Numbered from the stretch's first letter, positions 53,098 to 63,422 are shown. The stretch is 64,000 nucleotides of DNA from Oceanirhabdus sp. W0125-5 (GCF_027938815.1 NZ_CP115913.1:1274001-1338000), one strand, 5' to 3'. Made by a program: numbers and translations. Notes: generated by a model not told the origin, from the letters alone.

Positions 53098-54099
53098 ATG
53101 ATAGAAGTTAAGAATCTTACAAGAGATTTTAAAATATATAATAAAGGTACAGGGCTTAAAGGAACATTCAAGAGTTTGTTTAAGAACGATTTTGAAATAA
53201 AAAGAGCAGTAGATAATATGAATTTTAAGATAAATAAAGGGGAAATAGTTGGGTACATAGGAGCTAATGGTGCGGGGAAGTCAACAACGATAAAGATGAT
53301 GAGCGGTATACTTGTACCAACTAGCGGAGAATGTATTGTTAATGGAATGATTCCATATGAGAATAGAACTAAAAATGCTAAGAATATTGGAGTGGTTTTT
53401 GGTCAGAAGACTCAATTGTGGTGGGATTTGCCTTTAGGAGAGACTTTTAATATTTTGAAGGATATATATGAAGTTGAAGATAAAGCATTCAAAGAAAGAT
53501 TATATTTTTTAGATGATGTTCTAGAAATATCAAAGTTTAAGAATAATGCAGTTAGAACATTATCTCTTGGGCAGAGAATGAGAGCAGACCTTGCTGCATC
53601 ACTGATACATAATCCGCAAATATTATATCTTGATGAGCCAACTATTGGGCTTGATGTTATGGTAAAAGAAAGAATTAGACAAGCTATAAAGGAGATTAAT
53701 AGAGAATATAAAACTACTATCATATTAACAACACATGATATGAGTGATATTGAAGAATTAAGCCATAGAATAATAATGATTGATGAAGGTAAGAAAATCT
53801 ATGATGGTGAGCTAAATGAACTCAAGAAGGAGTTTGGAGTTGAAAAAACACTGAAGATTGAACTTAAAAACTCAAATAAGGTTAAGAATATGAATATTCC
53901 AAAGTTACTTAACCTTGGAGAAGAAGATATTAAGAGTGATATAGATGGAAACTACCTTAATATTACATTTGATAGAAGAAAAACAGAAATGTCACATATT
54001 ATAAGTTCAATTGTAAAAGGAATAGAGATAAAGGATCTTATTATTGAAGATATGAACGTTGAGGATATAGTTAAGGGTATATATAGAAAAAATAATTAA
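53098..54099 (+). CDS. ABC transporter ATP-binding protein of the ABC-2 exporter
   Basis: A 333-residue ATPase with Walker A GANGAGKSTT, signature LSLGQRMRADLAA and Walker B ILYLDEPTIGLD, plus a C-terminal regulatory extension of about 90 residues typical of drug-exporter ATPases. Ribosome site GGAGGGGG precedes ATG 53098. It is last gene of the operon, followed by a strong terminator. Confidence 0.94.
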   Translation: MIEVKNLTRDFKIYNKGTGLKGTFKSLFKNDFEIKRAVDNMNFKINKGEIVGYIGANGAGKSTTIKMMSGILVPTSGECIVNGMIPYENRTKNAKNIGVVFGQKTQLWWDLPLGETFNILKDIYEVEDKAFKERLYFLDDVLEISKFKNNAVRTLSLGQRMRADLAASLIHNPQILYLDEPTIGLDVMVKERIRQAIKEINREYKTTIILTTHDMSDIEELSHRIIMIDEGKKIYDGELNELKKEFGVEKTLKIELKNSNKVKNMNIPKLLNLGEEDIKSDIDGNYLNITFDRRKTEMSHIISSIVKGIEIKDLIIEDMNVEDIVKGIYRKNN

Positions 54100-54106
54100 T
54101 TTTAAT

Positions 54107-54140
54107 AAAAAAGGACTATATTCTGGATAGTCCTTTTTTA
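54107..54140. terminator. Terminator between the ABC-2 operon and the convergent lipoprotein gene
   Basis: AAAAAGGACTAT pairs with ATAGTCCTTTTT around a seven-base loop, with A and T runs for both directions. Confidence 0.85.
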
Positions 54141-54154
54141 ATATGATTTATGTG

Positions 54155-54718
54155 TTAATCCATATTAAAGGCATCCCCAAACTGTGATAGTGCTTCTCCA
54201 AATAATGCTTTTATTAGGGTTTCATCTGCAACAACTTTCCATTCACCATCAATTTTTTTGCAGTTAATTTTAACGGTTCTTTTAGTAGTACTGAACTTAT
54301 TATCTTTAATAGCTTTTTCTATTTTTTCTATAAGTTTCTTTTGCATTGTTTCCTCATCTATACCTGAGAAACTAAGAGTAAGAGCTTCTTGCATCATAAA
54401 GCCTATAAACTCAGTGAAATCAATGGATTCAATTTCAGTAGTGACTACAGCTTTATTATCATTTACTTTAGTTTCTATAACTTTAAACTCCATATTAGAG
54501 AATATGGGGGAGAATAATTCATCTCCTTCAGATTCATTAAATATATCGGCAGATCCAGTCGTTGATTCTTGTAATTTTTTAGTATCAAATTTTTTTAATG
54601 ATGTTAGTGTGTTTTTTACTGCAGAGGTTACTTCGTCATTTGGGCTTTTGTCACCACAACTAACTAGTAGAGTTAATGACATTAATAATACAATAGATAA
54701 ACATAAAATTTTTTTCAT
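54155..54718 (-). CDS. Small lipoprotein (DUF4878-like)
   Basis: A 187-residue lipoprotein with signal and lipobox LVSC (Cys near residue 21) and a single NTF2-like alpha/beta domain: EVTSAVKNTLTSLKKFD, then repeated strand pairs ending KKIDGEWKVVADETL. This ending is typical of DUF4878/DUF5105-type lipoproteins of unknown function. ATG 54718 is used, with GGTGGT upstream on the minus strand. It is divergent from the VWA lipoprotein gene. Confidence 0.78.
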   Translation of the reverse strand: MKKILCLSIVLLMSLTLLVSCGDKSPNDEVTSAVKNTLTSLKKFDTKKLQESTTGSADIFNESEGDELFSPIFSNMEFKVIETKVNDNKAVVTTEIESIDFTEFIGFMMQEALTLSFSGIDEETMQKKLIEKIEKAIKDNKFSTTKRTVKINCKKIDGEWKVVADETLIKALFGEALSQFGDAFNMD

Positions 54719-54903
54719 TTCCAATACCACCTTTATAATATATCAATATATTGTATAACTTAATTTATTAAAAAATTCCATATAATAGGTAAACTTTTAA
54801 GTGATTTAAATAACTTTTGATTTTATAGTACGTATAAAATATATATGGATATATTTGGGTATTGAATTTAAGTTATATGAATAAATTAAGTTGGAGGTTT
54901 GAA

Positions 54904-56574
54904 ATGAAAAAGAAAATTTTTTTAGCTATTACGGTGGCAATTGCCCTTAGTGTTACTTCGTGTGGAAGTATCTCTAAAAATGATAATGCATTAAATAGTA
55001 GGAAAGATAATACTAGTACAGCTGATAATGCTAAGTATGATAAAAGTACTGAAGTAGCAACTGAAAGTAAAGAAGAGAAAAAGAGTAATAGGAAAAATAG
55101 TTACAAAGATGAAGCTAAAAATGAGTGTGTAACTAATGATAGTAAAGTGGTTGATAGTTCTTCGTATCAGTATGGAAGTAATGAGGAGTACGGTATATTT
55201 GAGGAAAATGGTATTAAGGGAGTATCTTCAGACCCGTTATCTACTTTTTCAATTGACGTTGATACGGCATCGTATAGCAATATGAGAAGATTTCTTATGG
55301 ATGGAATGCTACCTCCGAAAGATTCTATTAGAATAGAAGAGATGGTAAATTATTTCACATATGATTATAATGAGCCTTATGGGAATAAACCTGTAGAAAT
55401 ATATGGAGAGATTGGGAAATGTCCTTGGAATTCTAAGCGATATCTTGCAATGATAGGGCTTCAGGCAAAAGAAATTCAGTTTGATGAGACAAAAGGAAAC
55501 AATTTAGTGTTTTTAATAGATGTTTCAGGGTCTATGGGACAGGAAGATAAATTACCGTTGCTAAAGAGTGCTTTTAAAATGCTTGTAAAGAATTTAAGAG
55601 AAGAAGACAGAGTATCTATCGTAGTATATGCAGGAGCATCAGGAGTAGTTCTTAATTCTATTTCAGGAGAATATAAGGAAGAGATTATAGCAGTTCTTGA
55701 TAATTTATCTGCTGGTGGTTCAACAGCTGGAGGAGAAGGTATAGAACTTGCATATAGGATAGCTAAAAAGAATTTTATTGAGAATGGTAATAATAGAGTT
55801 ATATTAGCAACAGATGGAGATTTTAATGTAGGAATAAGCAGTGAAAGAGAGCTTGAAAAGTTTATTGAAGAGAAAAGAAATCAAGGAATATTCCTTAGTG
55901 TGTTAGGCTTTGGAACAGGAAATATTAAAGATTCAAAAATGGAAATTTTAGCAGACAAGGGAAATGGAAACTATGCATATATTGATTCAATAATGGAAGC
56001 AAAGAAGGTTCTTGTTAATGAGATGGGGTCTACATTATACACTGTTGCTAAAGATGTTAAGCTTCAAGTTGAGTTTAATCCTGCTAAAGTAAAGGGGTAT
56101 AGATTAATAGGTTATGATAATAGAAGATTAAATAATGAAGATTTTAATGATGATACTAAAGATGCAGGAGATATGGGGGCAGGGCACACAGTTACTGCAT
56201 TCTATGAAATAATACCTTATGATTCTGAAGAAGTAGTTCCAGGTGTAGATCCATTAAAGTACCAAAATAATGTTAATAATGAGAGTGATGAATGGTTAAA
56301 TGTTAAGATTAGATATAAACATCCAGATAAGAATACCAGTGAACTTGTTAGTAGAGCTATAGGAAATCAAAATATTAAAAGGATAAACAGCATTGATTTT
56401 GATTTTGCAAGTGCTGTAGTTGAGTTAGGGCTAATACTCAAGGATTCAGAATATAAAGGAAATGTGTCAATAGATAAGGTTATAAATCGAGCTAGACAGG
56501 GTAAGGGCATTGATATGAATGGATATAGAGCTGAGTTTATAAAATTAGCGGAACTTGTTAAAGAGCTTAGATAA
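54904..56574 (+). CDS. VWA-domain lipoprotein (YfbK-like)
   Basis: A 556-residue lipoprotein (signal with TSC, Cys at residue 20), then a low-complexity Lys/Ser/Asn linker, a YfbK-type N-terminal segment (DPLSTFSIDVDTASYSNMRRF), a von Willebrand factor A domain with MIDAS DVSGSMG at about 206-212, and a C-terminal region ending in the FDFASAVVELGLILKDSEYKG block of the same family. VWA domains bind ligands through a divalent metal. ATG 54904 is fixed by GGAGG (54892-54896); an upstream in-frame ATG at 54862 lacks one. Its partner is unknown. Confidence 0.9.
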   Translation: MKKKIFLAITVAIALSVTSCGSISKNDNALNSRKDNTSTADNAKYDKSTEVATESKEEKKSNRKNSYKDEAKNECVTNDSKVVDSSSYQYGSNEEYGIFEENGIKGVSSDPLSTFSIDVDTASYSNMRRFLMDGMLPPKDSIRIEEMVNYFTYDYNEPYGNKPVEIYGEIGKCPWNSKRYLAMIGLQAKEIQFDETKGNNLVFLIDVSGSMGQEDKLPLLKSAFKMLVKNLREEDRVSIVVYAGASGVVLNSISGEYKEEIIAVLDNLSAGGSTAGGEGIELAYRIAKKNFIENGNNRVILATDGDFNVGISSERELEKFIEEKRNQGIFLSVLGFGTGNIKDSKMEILADKGNGNYAYIDSIMEAKKVLVNEMGSTLYTVAKDVKLQVEFNPAKVKGYRLIGYDNRRLNNEDFNDDTKDAGDMGAGHTVTAFYEIIPYDSEEVVPGVDPLKYQNNVNNESDEWLNVKIRYKHPDKNTSELVSRAIGNQNIKRINSIDFDFASAVVELGLILKDSEYKGNVSIDKVINRARQGKGIDMNGYRAEFIKLAELVKELR

Positions 56575-56684
56575 AATATTACTTTCCAGTGTACAAAATA
56601 ATTCTCATAAGGTACAATAATATGGTTAACCCACAACAAGTAATATGGTTGAATAATATAATGTACAATAGAGGAGATGAAATA

Positions 56685-56900
56685 ATGGATTACAGTAAAA
56701 TGGACTTTAAGAAAGTAATTGAAAGAATAAATGCTTTATATAATAAAAGTAAAAGTGAAGGGCTAACAGAGGAAGAAAAGAAAGAGCAGGCTGAGATAAG
56801 ACAATATTACATTAGCGTTATTAAAGGTAACTTTAAATGTAATTTAGACAAAGTTGAAAAAACTAATAAAAATTCTAAAAAGAAAAAATTTAAAATGTAA
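56685..56900 (+). CDS. DUF896 (YnzC-like) small protein
   Basis: A 71-residue protein: VIERINALYNKSKSEGLTEEEKKEQAEIRQYYI is the DUF896 signature, a two-helix hairpin. Members in Bacillus are induced with SOS-linked operons; function is unclear. ATG 56685 with GAGGAG (56671-56676) removes 32 spurious codons present in the longest frame. It ends in a lysine-rich tail. Confidence 0.88.
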   Translation: MDYSKMDFKKVIERINALYNKSKSEGLTEEEKKEQAEIRQYYISVIKGNFKCNLDKVEKTNKNSKKKKFKM

Positions 56901-56910
56901 AATATTTAGG

Positions 56911-56950
56911 TCAAACCTCATTTCATGTGATAATGAGGTTTGATTTTTTT
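56911..56950 (+). terminator. Terminator of the DUF896 gene
   Basis: TCAAACCTCATT pairs perfectly with AATGAGGTTTGA, loop nine bases, followed by seven T. Confidence 0.88.
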
Positions 56951-57165
56951 AATTCTAATTTTTTTAAACAAAAGCATATTTTTAATAATACAAGAGTTTA
57001 ATGAAAAAGTTTAATGCAAAAGTTAAAAAAACGCATTTTGTGCAATTTTACTTAAAAATATTTAAATATATATGCTATTGATTAAAATAATTGTTTATAT
57101 ATGGGTATGTTTGGAGTATAATGTACTTTATGTAAGAGAATTTTTTTGTTTGTTTTGGGGGAATT

Positions 57166-59100
57166 ATGAGTATAGGTAAAAATATAAATATAAACATAAA
57201 TATAAATAAAAGTTTGCAATTAGCTATAGGTGGTTTTTTTATTGCAATAATAACATTTAGCGTAGCATATGGATTTATGCATATAAAATTAAAAGAGAGT
57301 GAAAAGGAACAATTTAAATTTGTTGCATCTTCTTTTAAAATACCAATTGAAGAGTATTATAAGGTTGCTTCTCAAAAGGAAAAGGAAATAGAACATGAAT
57401 TGTATTATGTATTAAAAGACATGAATGAAGAATTAAAGGATATTCCTTTTCATGAAATAAGTAATGAATTAATAGTAACATTGAAAGATAAATATGGATT
57501 ATCAGAGGTGGCTTTTCTCCAGCGTAGGAATGATGGCGAGATAATTATCGGTAAATCATCAATAAAAGAGGAAGAGGGTACTAAAACTTCAAAATGGGGA
57601 TACTGGTATGATGCATTTACTCAATTATTTGATAAAAAAGAAGTTGTAATAGGAAGAGGATATAGTAAAGATCAATATTGGATAGGGCCTAAATCATATG
57701 CGTATACAAATTATAAGCAAAATAAGATGAAAAAGTATTATAAGTTTGCTTATTATTTAAATGAGGAACAAGGATATTTAATAAACGGGATAATAAAAGA
57801 GGAAGAGTATAATCAATATGGTACAACTGCATTAAATAATCTATTAGAGGAATTTACAGATAGAGTGGATGGTATTAATGAAATTTCTATTCTCAATGCT
57901 AAGGCTTGGAAAGAATTTTATGATGGAGAATCAAATGATCCTTTTATAATCTATGGAAATATGATTCATGGGGATTTTATATCTATGAATATTTCACCAT
58001 ATAATATTAGCAGTGAAAAAGAGATTGAATTTATAAAAACATCATTAAATGGTAAAAAGGTATGTTCAGTGTTTATTCCAATAAATAATGAATTATATAT
58101 AAGTCTAATCTTAAAAAAGAATTTTTTAGAATCTTATGATATAAAGCTTATAATAATCCTTTTATTTGTTAGTATAATTATAAGTTTAATTATTAGTGTA
58201 ATTGTGAAAAATAAGCTGGAGCAATATGAGAACCTTCTTGAAGTAGAGAAAAAGAGGCTTCAGGTAATTGAGGAGTTTAAAGACGCTGTAGCTAACGTTC
58301 CAGATTGTATATTTAGATATAAAGTTATAAATAATAAAATGTATCTTACTTATAAAGATGGAAGAACTATATCAGAAGATAATTATGTGGCATTAAAAGG
58401 TGAACTTATTCCTATGGAAGAAAAGATGGATTTTAACTTTATAAATAAGAACAAGACAAAGTTAATGAAAGCGTATATTCTTGGTGAGAAACAAAATTTT
58501 GAATACATTATGAATGAAAAATTTCTAGATGTAATATTAATTCCATTAAAAAATAAAACTAATGAAGGGCATATTGTTAGTGAAGTAGTGGGTTTTGTAA
58601 ATGATATAACCAAGTATATGAAAGATAACAAAGATTCTGTGTATAAAGCATATCATGATGAACTTACAGGTGCTTATAATAGATATATGTTCAATAAGGA
58701 TTTTGAAGCTCTTAAAAGTGAACTTGAAGAGTTTGAAGTATTATATTTAGATTTGGATGGATTTAAATCTGTAAATGACAAGCTAGGTCATAAAACTGGT
58801 GATAAAATCTTAAAGAATATAGTTGATAGAATGAAGAACGTGCTCATTGAGGACAGAATATACAGAGTTGGTGGAGATGAATTTGTAATACTAGCAAAAT
58901 ATATTGGTGAAGATGAAAATTTAAAATTAGTTAAAAAGATTATTGAATCAGTTAATATGAATATAGAACTTGAAGGAGAGCTCATTGAAGTGGGAGTAAG
59001 TGTTGGAAGAGCTAAATATCCAGAAGATGGAACAAGTAAAGAGGAATTGTTAAGAATTTCTGATGAGAAAATGTATTCAGTTAAAAGTATGAAAAGATGA
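57166..59100 (+). CDS. Membrane-bound diguanylate cyclase (GGDEF)
   Basis: A 644-residue protein with helices at about 16-38 and 325-348 flanking a 285-residue extracytoplasmic sensor, then a short coiled coil, a PAS-like region (360-475) and a GGDEF domain at about 490-644. The active site RVGGDEFVIL has GGDEF at 569-573, so it should make cyclic di-GMP. I see no RxxD inhibitory site five residues upstream, suggesting weak product inhibition. The N-terminus has an odd NININININ repeat before helix one. A 265-bp leader precedes it. Confidence 0.92.
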   Translation: MSIGKNININININKSLQLAIGGFFIAIITFSVAYGFMHIKLKESEKEQFKFVASSFKIPIEEYYKVASQKEKEIEHELYYVLKDMNEELKDIPFHEISNELIVTLKDKYGLSEVAFLQRRNDGEIIIGKSSIKEEEGTKTSKWGYWYDAFTQLFDKKEVVIGRGYSKDQYWIGPKSYAYTNYKQNKMKKYYKFAYYLNEEQGYLINGIIKEEEYNQYGTTALNNLLEEFTDRVDGINEISILNAKAWKEFYDGESNDPFIIYGNMIHGDFISMNISPYNISSEKEIEFIKTSLNGKKVCSVFIPINNELYISLILKKNFLESYDIKLIIILLFVSIIISLIISVIVKNKLEQYENLLEVEKKRLQVIEEFKDAVANVPDCIFRYKVINNKMYLTYKDGRTISEDNYVALKGELIPMEEKMDFNFINKNKTKLMKAYILGEKQNFEYIMNEKFLDVILIPLKNKTNEGHIVSEVVGFVNDITKYMKDNKDSVYKAYHDELTGAYNRYMFNKDFEALKSELEEFEVLYLDLDGFKSVNDKLGHKTGDKILKNIVDRMKNVLIEDRIYRVGGDEFVILAKYIGEDENLKLVKKIIESVNMNIELEGELIEVGVSVGRAKYPEDGTSKEELLRISDEKMYSVKSMKR

Positions 59101-59101
59101 T

Positions 59102-59143
59102 AAAGCAACAACACCCTACAATATTGTAGGGTGTTGTTGCTTT
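59102..59143. terminator. Perfect 42-bp palindromic terminator
   Basis: The span 59102-59143 is a perfect palindrome (21-bp arms, core CCTACAATATTGTAGG) ending in TTTAAA. It starts right after the diguanylate cyclase stop codon. Confidence 0.8.
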
Positions 59144-59219
59144 AAAGGGAAAGTATTGCATATGTTAAAAATAATAAGTTATAATTAATATAAGGAAAAA
59201 ATAGGAAGAAGGTGTTGTT

Positions 59220-61478
59220 GTGGGGGATAATCTTGATAAAAGAGATATTGAGGGAAAAGATAAAGAGATTAAAGATGAATCAATAAATGATGAAGAGAAT
59301 AAAGAAGAAAATAAAGATGAGTCATTTATTGATCAAGAAAATGGGGATGGAGCTTTACCAGAAGAGACAAGAAGAGATATTGTAAAGGTTGAAAATGAAC
59401 TTATTGTTATTGAGTCTGCAGAAAAAAATACTTTTTTAAGAAATATTGCTTTATTGGTAAATAGAGATGTGATTAAAAAGAGTATTATTAGTTCTATTAT
59501 CGCAATAATGATTTCTCTGATTCTTAGCTTTTGTATATCAAACTTTTTTATGGTAGGTGTGAATGATTTCTTAGAAGGAAAAGAAGATGCGTTTCAGGAG
59601 ATGAATATAAAGAGCGATATTAGAATAAATTCTTTAGATGTTTATAATATGAGTTACATGAATAGAGGAAGGCTTGAATTTTTCATTAGAAATTTAGATG
59701 CTAGTGGATCTATTTCAGGGGGACAGGTAGATATTAAAATATCTATTATGTTGCTGCTGCTGATCCCTGTTATTGCTTTTGGTATTTGCAATATTCCTCT
59801 TTATAGAAATAAAAAATCAACAAGAGAGAATGTAAAATATTACGTTGCTACGTCATTTTTTACCAGTATATTTTCTAGTATATTTATTATTCTTTCAATT
59901 AAGAATGCTTCTTTTAGTGACAAGGTATATTTAAATATAGATTTCACATCTAAATTTGCATATAATTTCTTGGGAAATATCTTCAATGTATTTCTCGTAT
60001 CAATATTAATACAGTTGATATTTAGTAAGATTATAAAGAAAGAAACAGGAAATTTATTTAAACGAGAGTTAGTAAAAGAAACTGGTGATGCTATTAAAGG
60101 GGTATTAAAGGATGCTTTATTATTAGCAACTGTACTGGGATTTATAATATTCTTTTTTGCTACATTAAACATGAAAGGAAATATGTTTAGCAACCTAAAT
60201 ATTATGGAGTTAATAGTTCTTATTCCAAATATAATAGCTTATGTATTTTTGTTCTTATTTGGAGGGGCATTTAGAGGGGAGGCCTTTGGAAATCAGTTTA
60301 ATATTAACCACTTAGAGGTTTCTAAGAAGGTGCTAAACGAATCTCCTATAAAAAGTGAATACATTATAATAATAACAATACTAGTCATAGGCTATATAGG
60401 CTCAAGCGTTATAAAGAATTTAAGTAAGTTATCTAAGAAGAATATGTTTTTGAAGTATGGTATTTTTTTAATAAGTATTTCAGGGATAAATGTATTCATC
60501 GCATATATATCAAGTAGTTATGGAAAGTTTACAGGAGATATTAATAAGCTTATAGAGATATTTAAAGAGGTATCTGTTATAAAAGATACAAGACTAATAA
60601 GTAGAGGAGTTTATTTAGGTAGTAATATATTGAATGCACTTATTAGTACTGTGATTTTATCAGGAATTGCAATTATTGGACACATATTTATTACAAAGTT
60701 TCTTAAGAAGAATGAAGAAATAGTAAAACATAAAAAGAAGTTTACTATGATTAAATGGATAAGTGTTATGGTGATTGCTTTAGTGGCTATTGGAGTTTTA
60801 TTTTTAATGAGAGGAGAGAGGGTATTTAGCAGCAATGCTTTAATACAGCAAGAAGAAATTAAGCTAGAATTTAAAGAGTTAGATAAAATTAGAGCACTAA
60901 CTAACAAAGAATTTATTATATTAACTAATAATACTGTATACTCAATTAATGGGAAAAAGGTGAAAAAAATATACTCTACTTATAGCGATATTATAGATAT
61001 ATCTGTGGGTATAGAAGGGCATGTTTTGATTCTAAAAGCTCCCAAAGATATGGTTTTAATAAATAAAAAGGGAAAAGAAATTTATTCTGATAAGGTAAAA
61101 ATGGAATATGAGTTTATTAAGAATAATAAACTAGATGATAGAGTGTGCTGGGATTATGATCAAGATATAGTAATATTTAAAGGTGAAACATATAGAAAGA
61201 TTAATCTTAAAAATGGAACCATAAGTGAATTAAAGAATAGTGAGATGTTTAATTCAGAAGCTCAAAAACACCTTAATGAGATTAAAAGTTTTATAGAGAA
61301 TAATGGGGAAATGAAGAACTTTAGAATAGTTCAAATAGATAACAAGAAGGAGATTATGCTGGTGGAGAATATTAATGGTGGAGGATATTTTATATTTAAT
61401 ACTAAGACCATGGATGGAATAAATGTTAGCCAGGATATTAAATTCTTACTTGCTGAGCATGAGGAGGAAAAAAAGTGA
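59220..61478 (+). CDS. Hypothetical polytopic membrane protein
   Basis: A 752-residue protein. Residues 1-80 are strongly acidic and cytoplasmic, followed by about nine membrane helices to residue 530, a final helix near 515-533 and a 210-residue C-terminal extracytoplasmic domain rich in alternating strands (EFIILTNNTVYSING, ISVGIEGHVLILKAP), like a beta-propeller fragment. The start is GTG 59220 after AAGGTG (59208-59213). Its stop overlaps the GTG of the next gene by 4 bp, implying a complex with that lipoprotein. The family is not recognised. Confidence 0.75.
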   Translation: MGDNLDKRDIEGKDKEIKDESINDEENKEENKDESFIDQENGDGALPEETRRDIVKVENELIVIESAEKNTFLRNIALLVNRDVIKKSIISSIIAIMISLILSFCISNFFMVGVNDFLEGKEDAFQEMNIKSDIRINSLDVYNMSYMNRGRLEFFIRNLDASGSISGGQVDIKISIMLLLLIPVIAFGICNIPLYRNKKSTRENVKYYVATSFFTSIFSSIFIILSIKNASFSDKVYLNIDFTSKFAYNFLGNIFNVFLVSILIQLIFSKIIKKETGNLFKRELVKETGDAIKGVLKDALLLATVLGFIIFFFATLNMKGNMFSNLNIMELIVLIPNIIAYVFLFLFGGAFRGEAFGNQFNINHLEVSKKVLNESPIKSEYIIIITILVIGYIGSSVIKNLSKLSKKNMFLKYGIFLISISGINVFIAYISSSYGKFTGDINKLIEIFKEVSVIKDTRLISRGVYLGSNILNALISTVILSGIAIIGHIFITKFLKKNEEIVKHKKKFTMIKWISVMVIALVAIGVLFLMRGERVFSSNALIQQEEIKLEFKELDKIRALTNKEFIILTNNTVYSINGKKVKKIYSTYSDIIDISVGIEGHVLILKAPKDMVLINKKGKEIYSDKVKMEYEFIKNNKLDDRVCWDYDQDIVIFKGETYRKINLKNGTISELKNSEMFNSEAQKHLNEIKSFIENNGEMKNFRIVQIDNKKEIMLVENINGGGYFIFNTKTMDGINVSQDIKFLLAEHEEEKK

Positions 61479-63193
61479 TTAGGAAGTTAAAGTTTTTTAT
61501 TAGTTTTATGTTTATAGTACTTTTATTTTCTTCCTGTGGTGCTAAAGTAAGTACAAACCTCATAATAAAGGAAGATGGTGGAGGAAAAAGAGTAATTTAT
61601 GCTCAAATATCACATGAGGATATGAAGAAAGTGAGGGGAGGAGAGGAATCACTTATAAAGGTACTAAATGACAATAAACCCCAGAATGTAAAGCTTTCTA
61701 AAATATCTAATGAGACAGGTGTTACATTGAAGTTTGAAGTAGAGTTTAGTGATAAAATAGAATATGGGGAAAAAATTCACAGTATAATAGGAAAAGATCA
61801 TCAGTACGAGTATAACTACTACAAAGATGCTTTTAGGAAAAGTTTTGAGATGTATGAAGAGGATATAAATTATGACCTTATTAAGTGGGCTGTTAATGCA
61901 GTTGAAAATGCTGGAATAATAAAAGGGAATTCTTCTGATTTTTATGAAATAGGGGATACAACAGTAGAAACTCCACTTGGAAAATTCACCTTTAATGGAG
62001 ATATTAATATAGCAGAAAAATCCGAGCATTATATTGAAAATATAAATATAATAACTAAGTATAATGACTTAGGAGATATAACTAGAAGGATAGAGATAGT
62101 CTTTACCAAAACTGTGCACGATAATATGAATGGTGGAGAGCTGCTAAAATATTTTAATAACATTCTTCCAGGATTTGAGGTTCGTGAATCAGAAGAGGAA
62201 GTAATATACATGAATACTATAGATATGGTAAAAAGAAATGAAACCTATGAACACATGAACTCTCTTACAAATGATACTCATGATTTTATAGTAAAGAGAT
62301 CTGAAGGTGGAAACGTTTTTGTTGAAAAAAATAATTTAAAGGAAAGATTTTCATTAAGTAATATTTCAAATAATCCTGGAACAAAGGTTAGAATTAATTA
62401 TCTTTTAATTTATCCTAAAGAATATGAGCTTAGTAGTAATAGTGAAGAGGAGATATCTATAAAAGAGTACGATGATAAGTATAATATGATTGATGTTAAG
62501 TTCTTTAATGAGGTATCTGTTGATTTAAATATTGATAAAGGGATAAAACTTAAAAGTATTGATTATAAGATAGAGCTTAATGGGAAGAGTGATGTGACTA
62601 AAACAGTTAATTACCTTTTCAATAAAGGGGATATTAAATTAGTAGAAGAGGAAATTGAGCAGTTCTTTAAAAAAATTAATAAGGATAGTATGAAGTATGA
62701 AAGCAGAGATATAATTGGATTTAGAGTAATTGAAGAAAAGAAGTTAAACAATAAGATTGACATGGAGTATGTAGAGGATAATAAAGAATTACTTCAAGTT
62801 TGGGAGGGAAGAGCATCAAATATAAATAAGGAATTTATAAATGTATATGATTGTACATTCATTGAAGATTTTATAGGATCGATTATGCCAACAGACAGGA
62901 TAGAATATACAATAAGCATTCCAGAAGATTTATATGTGGAGTTTGGAGAGTTTAACGGAACAGAATTCAAAGATGGAGAATTTTTTTCATTTGAAAAAGA
63001 TAAAAAAGAAATTAGATTTGAAATTGATACTAAAGATGAGGGGTATAATACCTTGAGTAATATTACTATGAGTCTAATTGTTTCAAAAGAGAAAAACATA
63101 ATAACATTTATTTTGTTTACAGTACTGACAGTTATTTTTGTTGGGACGGGAGCAGTGCTCTTAAAAAAGAAATGGAGAATGGATAATGTATAA
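61475..63193 (+). CDS. Hypothetical lipoprotein with C-terminal membrane helix
   Basis: A 572-residue protein with lipoprotein signal and lipobox SSC (Cys near residue 21), a long external region with repeated charged beta segments, and a C-terminal helix (about 545-565) followed by KKKWRM. GTG 61475 overlaps the previous stop and has GAGGAGG (61461-61467). The last six codons (WRMDNV) and the stop fall inside the terminal arm of the 63171 repeat, so insertion of that element may have set the present C-terminus. Confidence 0.78.
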   Translation: MIRKLKFFISFMFIVLLFSSCGAKVSTNLIIKEDGGGKRVIYAQISHEDMKKVRGGEESLIKVLNDNKPQNVKLSKISNETGVTLKFEVEFSDKIEYGEKIHSIIGKDHQYEYNYYKDAFRKSFEMYEEDINYDLIKWAVNAVENAGIIKGNSSDFYEIGDTTVETPLGKFTFNGDINIAEKSEHYIENINIITKYNDLGDITRRIEIVFTKTVHDNMNGGELLKYFNNILPGFEVRESEEEVIYMNTIDMVKRNETYEHMNSLTNDTHDFIVKRSEGGNVFVEKNNLKERFSLSNISNNPGTKVRINYLLIYPKEYELSSNSEEEISIKEYDDKYNMIDVKFFNEVSVDLNIDKGIKLKSIDYKIELNGKSDVTKTVNYLFNKGDIKLVEEEIEQFFKKINKDSMKYESRDIIGFRVIEEKKLNNKIDMEYVEDNKELLQVWEGRASNINKEFINVYDCTFIEDFIGSIMPTDRIEYTISIPEDLYVEFGEFNGTEFKDGEFFSFEKDKKEIRFEIDTKDEGYNTLSNITMSLIVSKEKNIITFILFTVLTVIFVGTGAVLLKKKWRMDNV

Positions 63194-63422
63194 TGGAGAA
63201 TGAAGGATGGTTCTGACCAAAGGTCAGAACCTACTTTATATTGTTCTTTAGGACAATAGGTTTTAACTTATTTTATCTTGAGATAAAATACTATACTTGA
63301 AATACAATGTTTCATTTATTAATTAAACGAGTAAACACATATTGTTTCATAACCAATAAAATGTAGTTTCTGTGTAAGCAGAAACATCCATCATTATACA
63401 TTCTACATTATCAATTATACAT
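63171..63422. repeat. Multi-hairpin intergenic repeat, second complete copy
   Basis: A 252-bp relative of 51161-51405: terminal arms of TGGAGAATG and CATTATAC types, and internal hairpins GTTCTGACC/GGTCAGAAC, TTGTTC/GGACAA, ATTTTATC/GATAAAAT and GTTTCTG/CAGAAAC. It begins inside the end of the upstream gene. Internal hairpin sequences differ from the other copy, but their order and spacing are similar. Confidence 0.75.
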
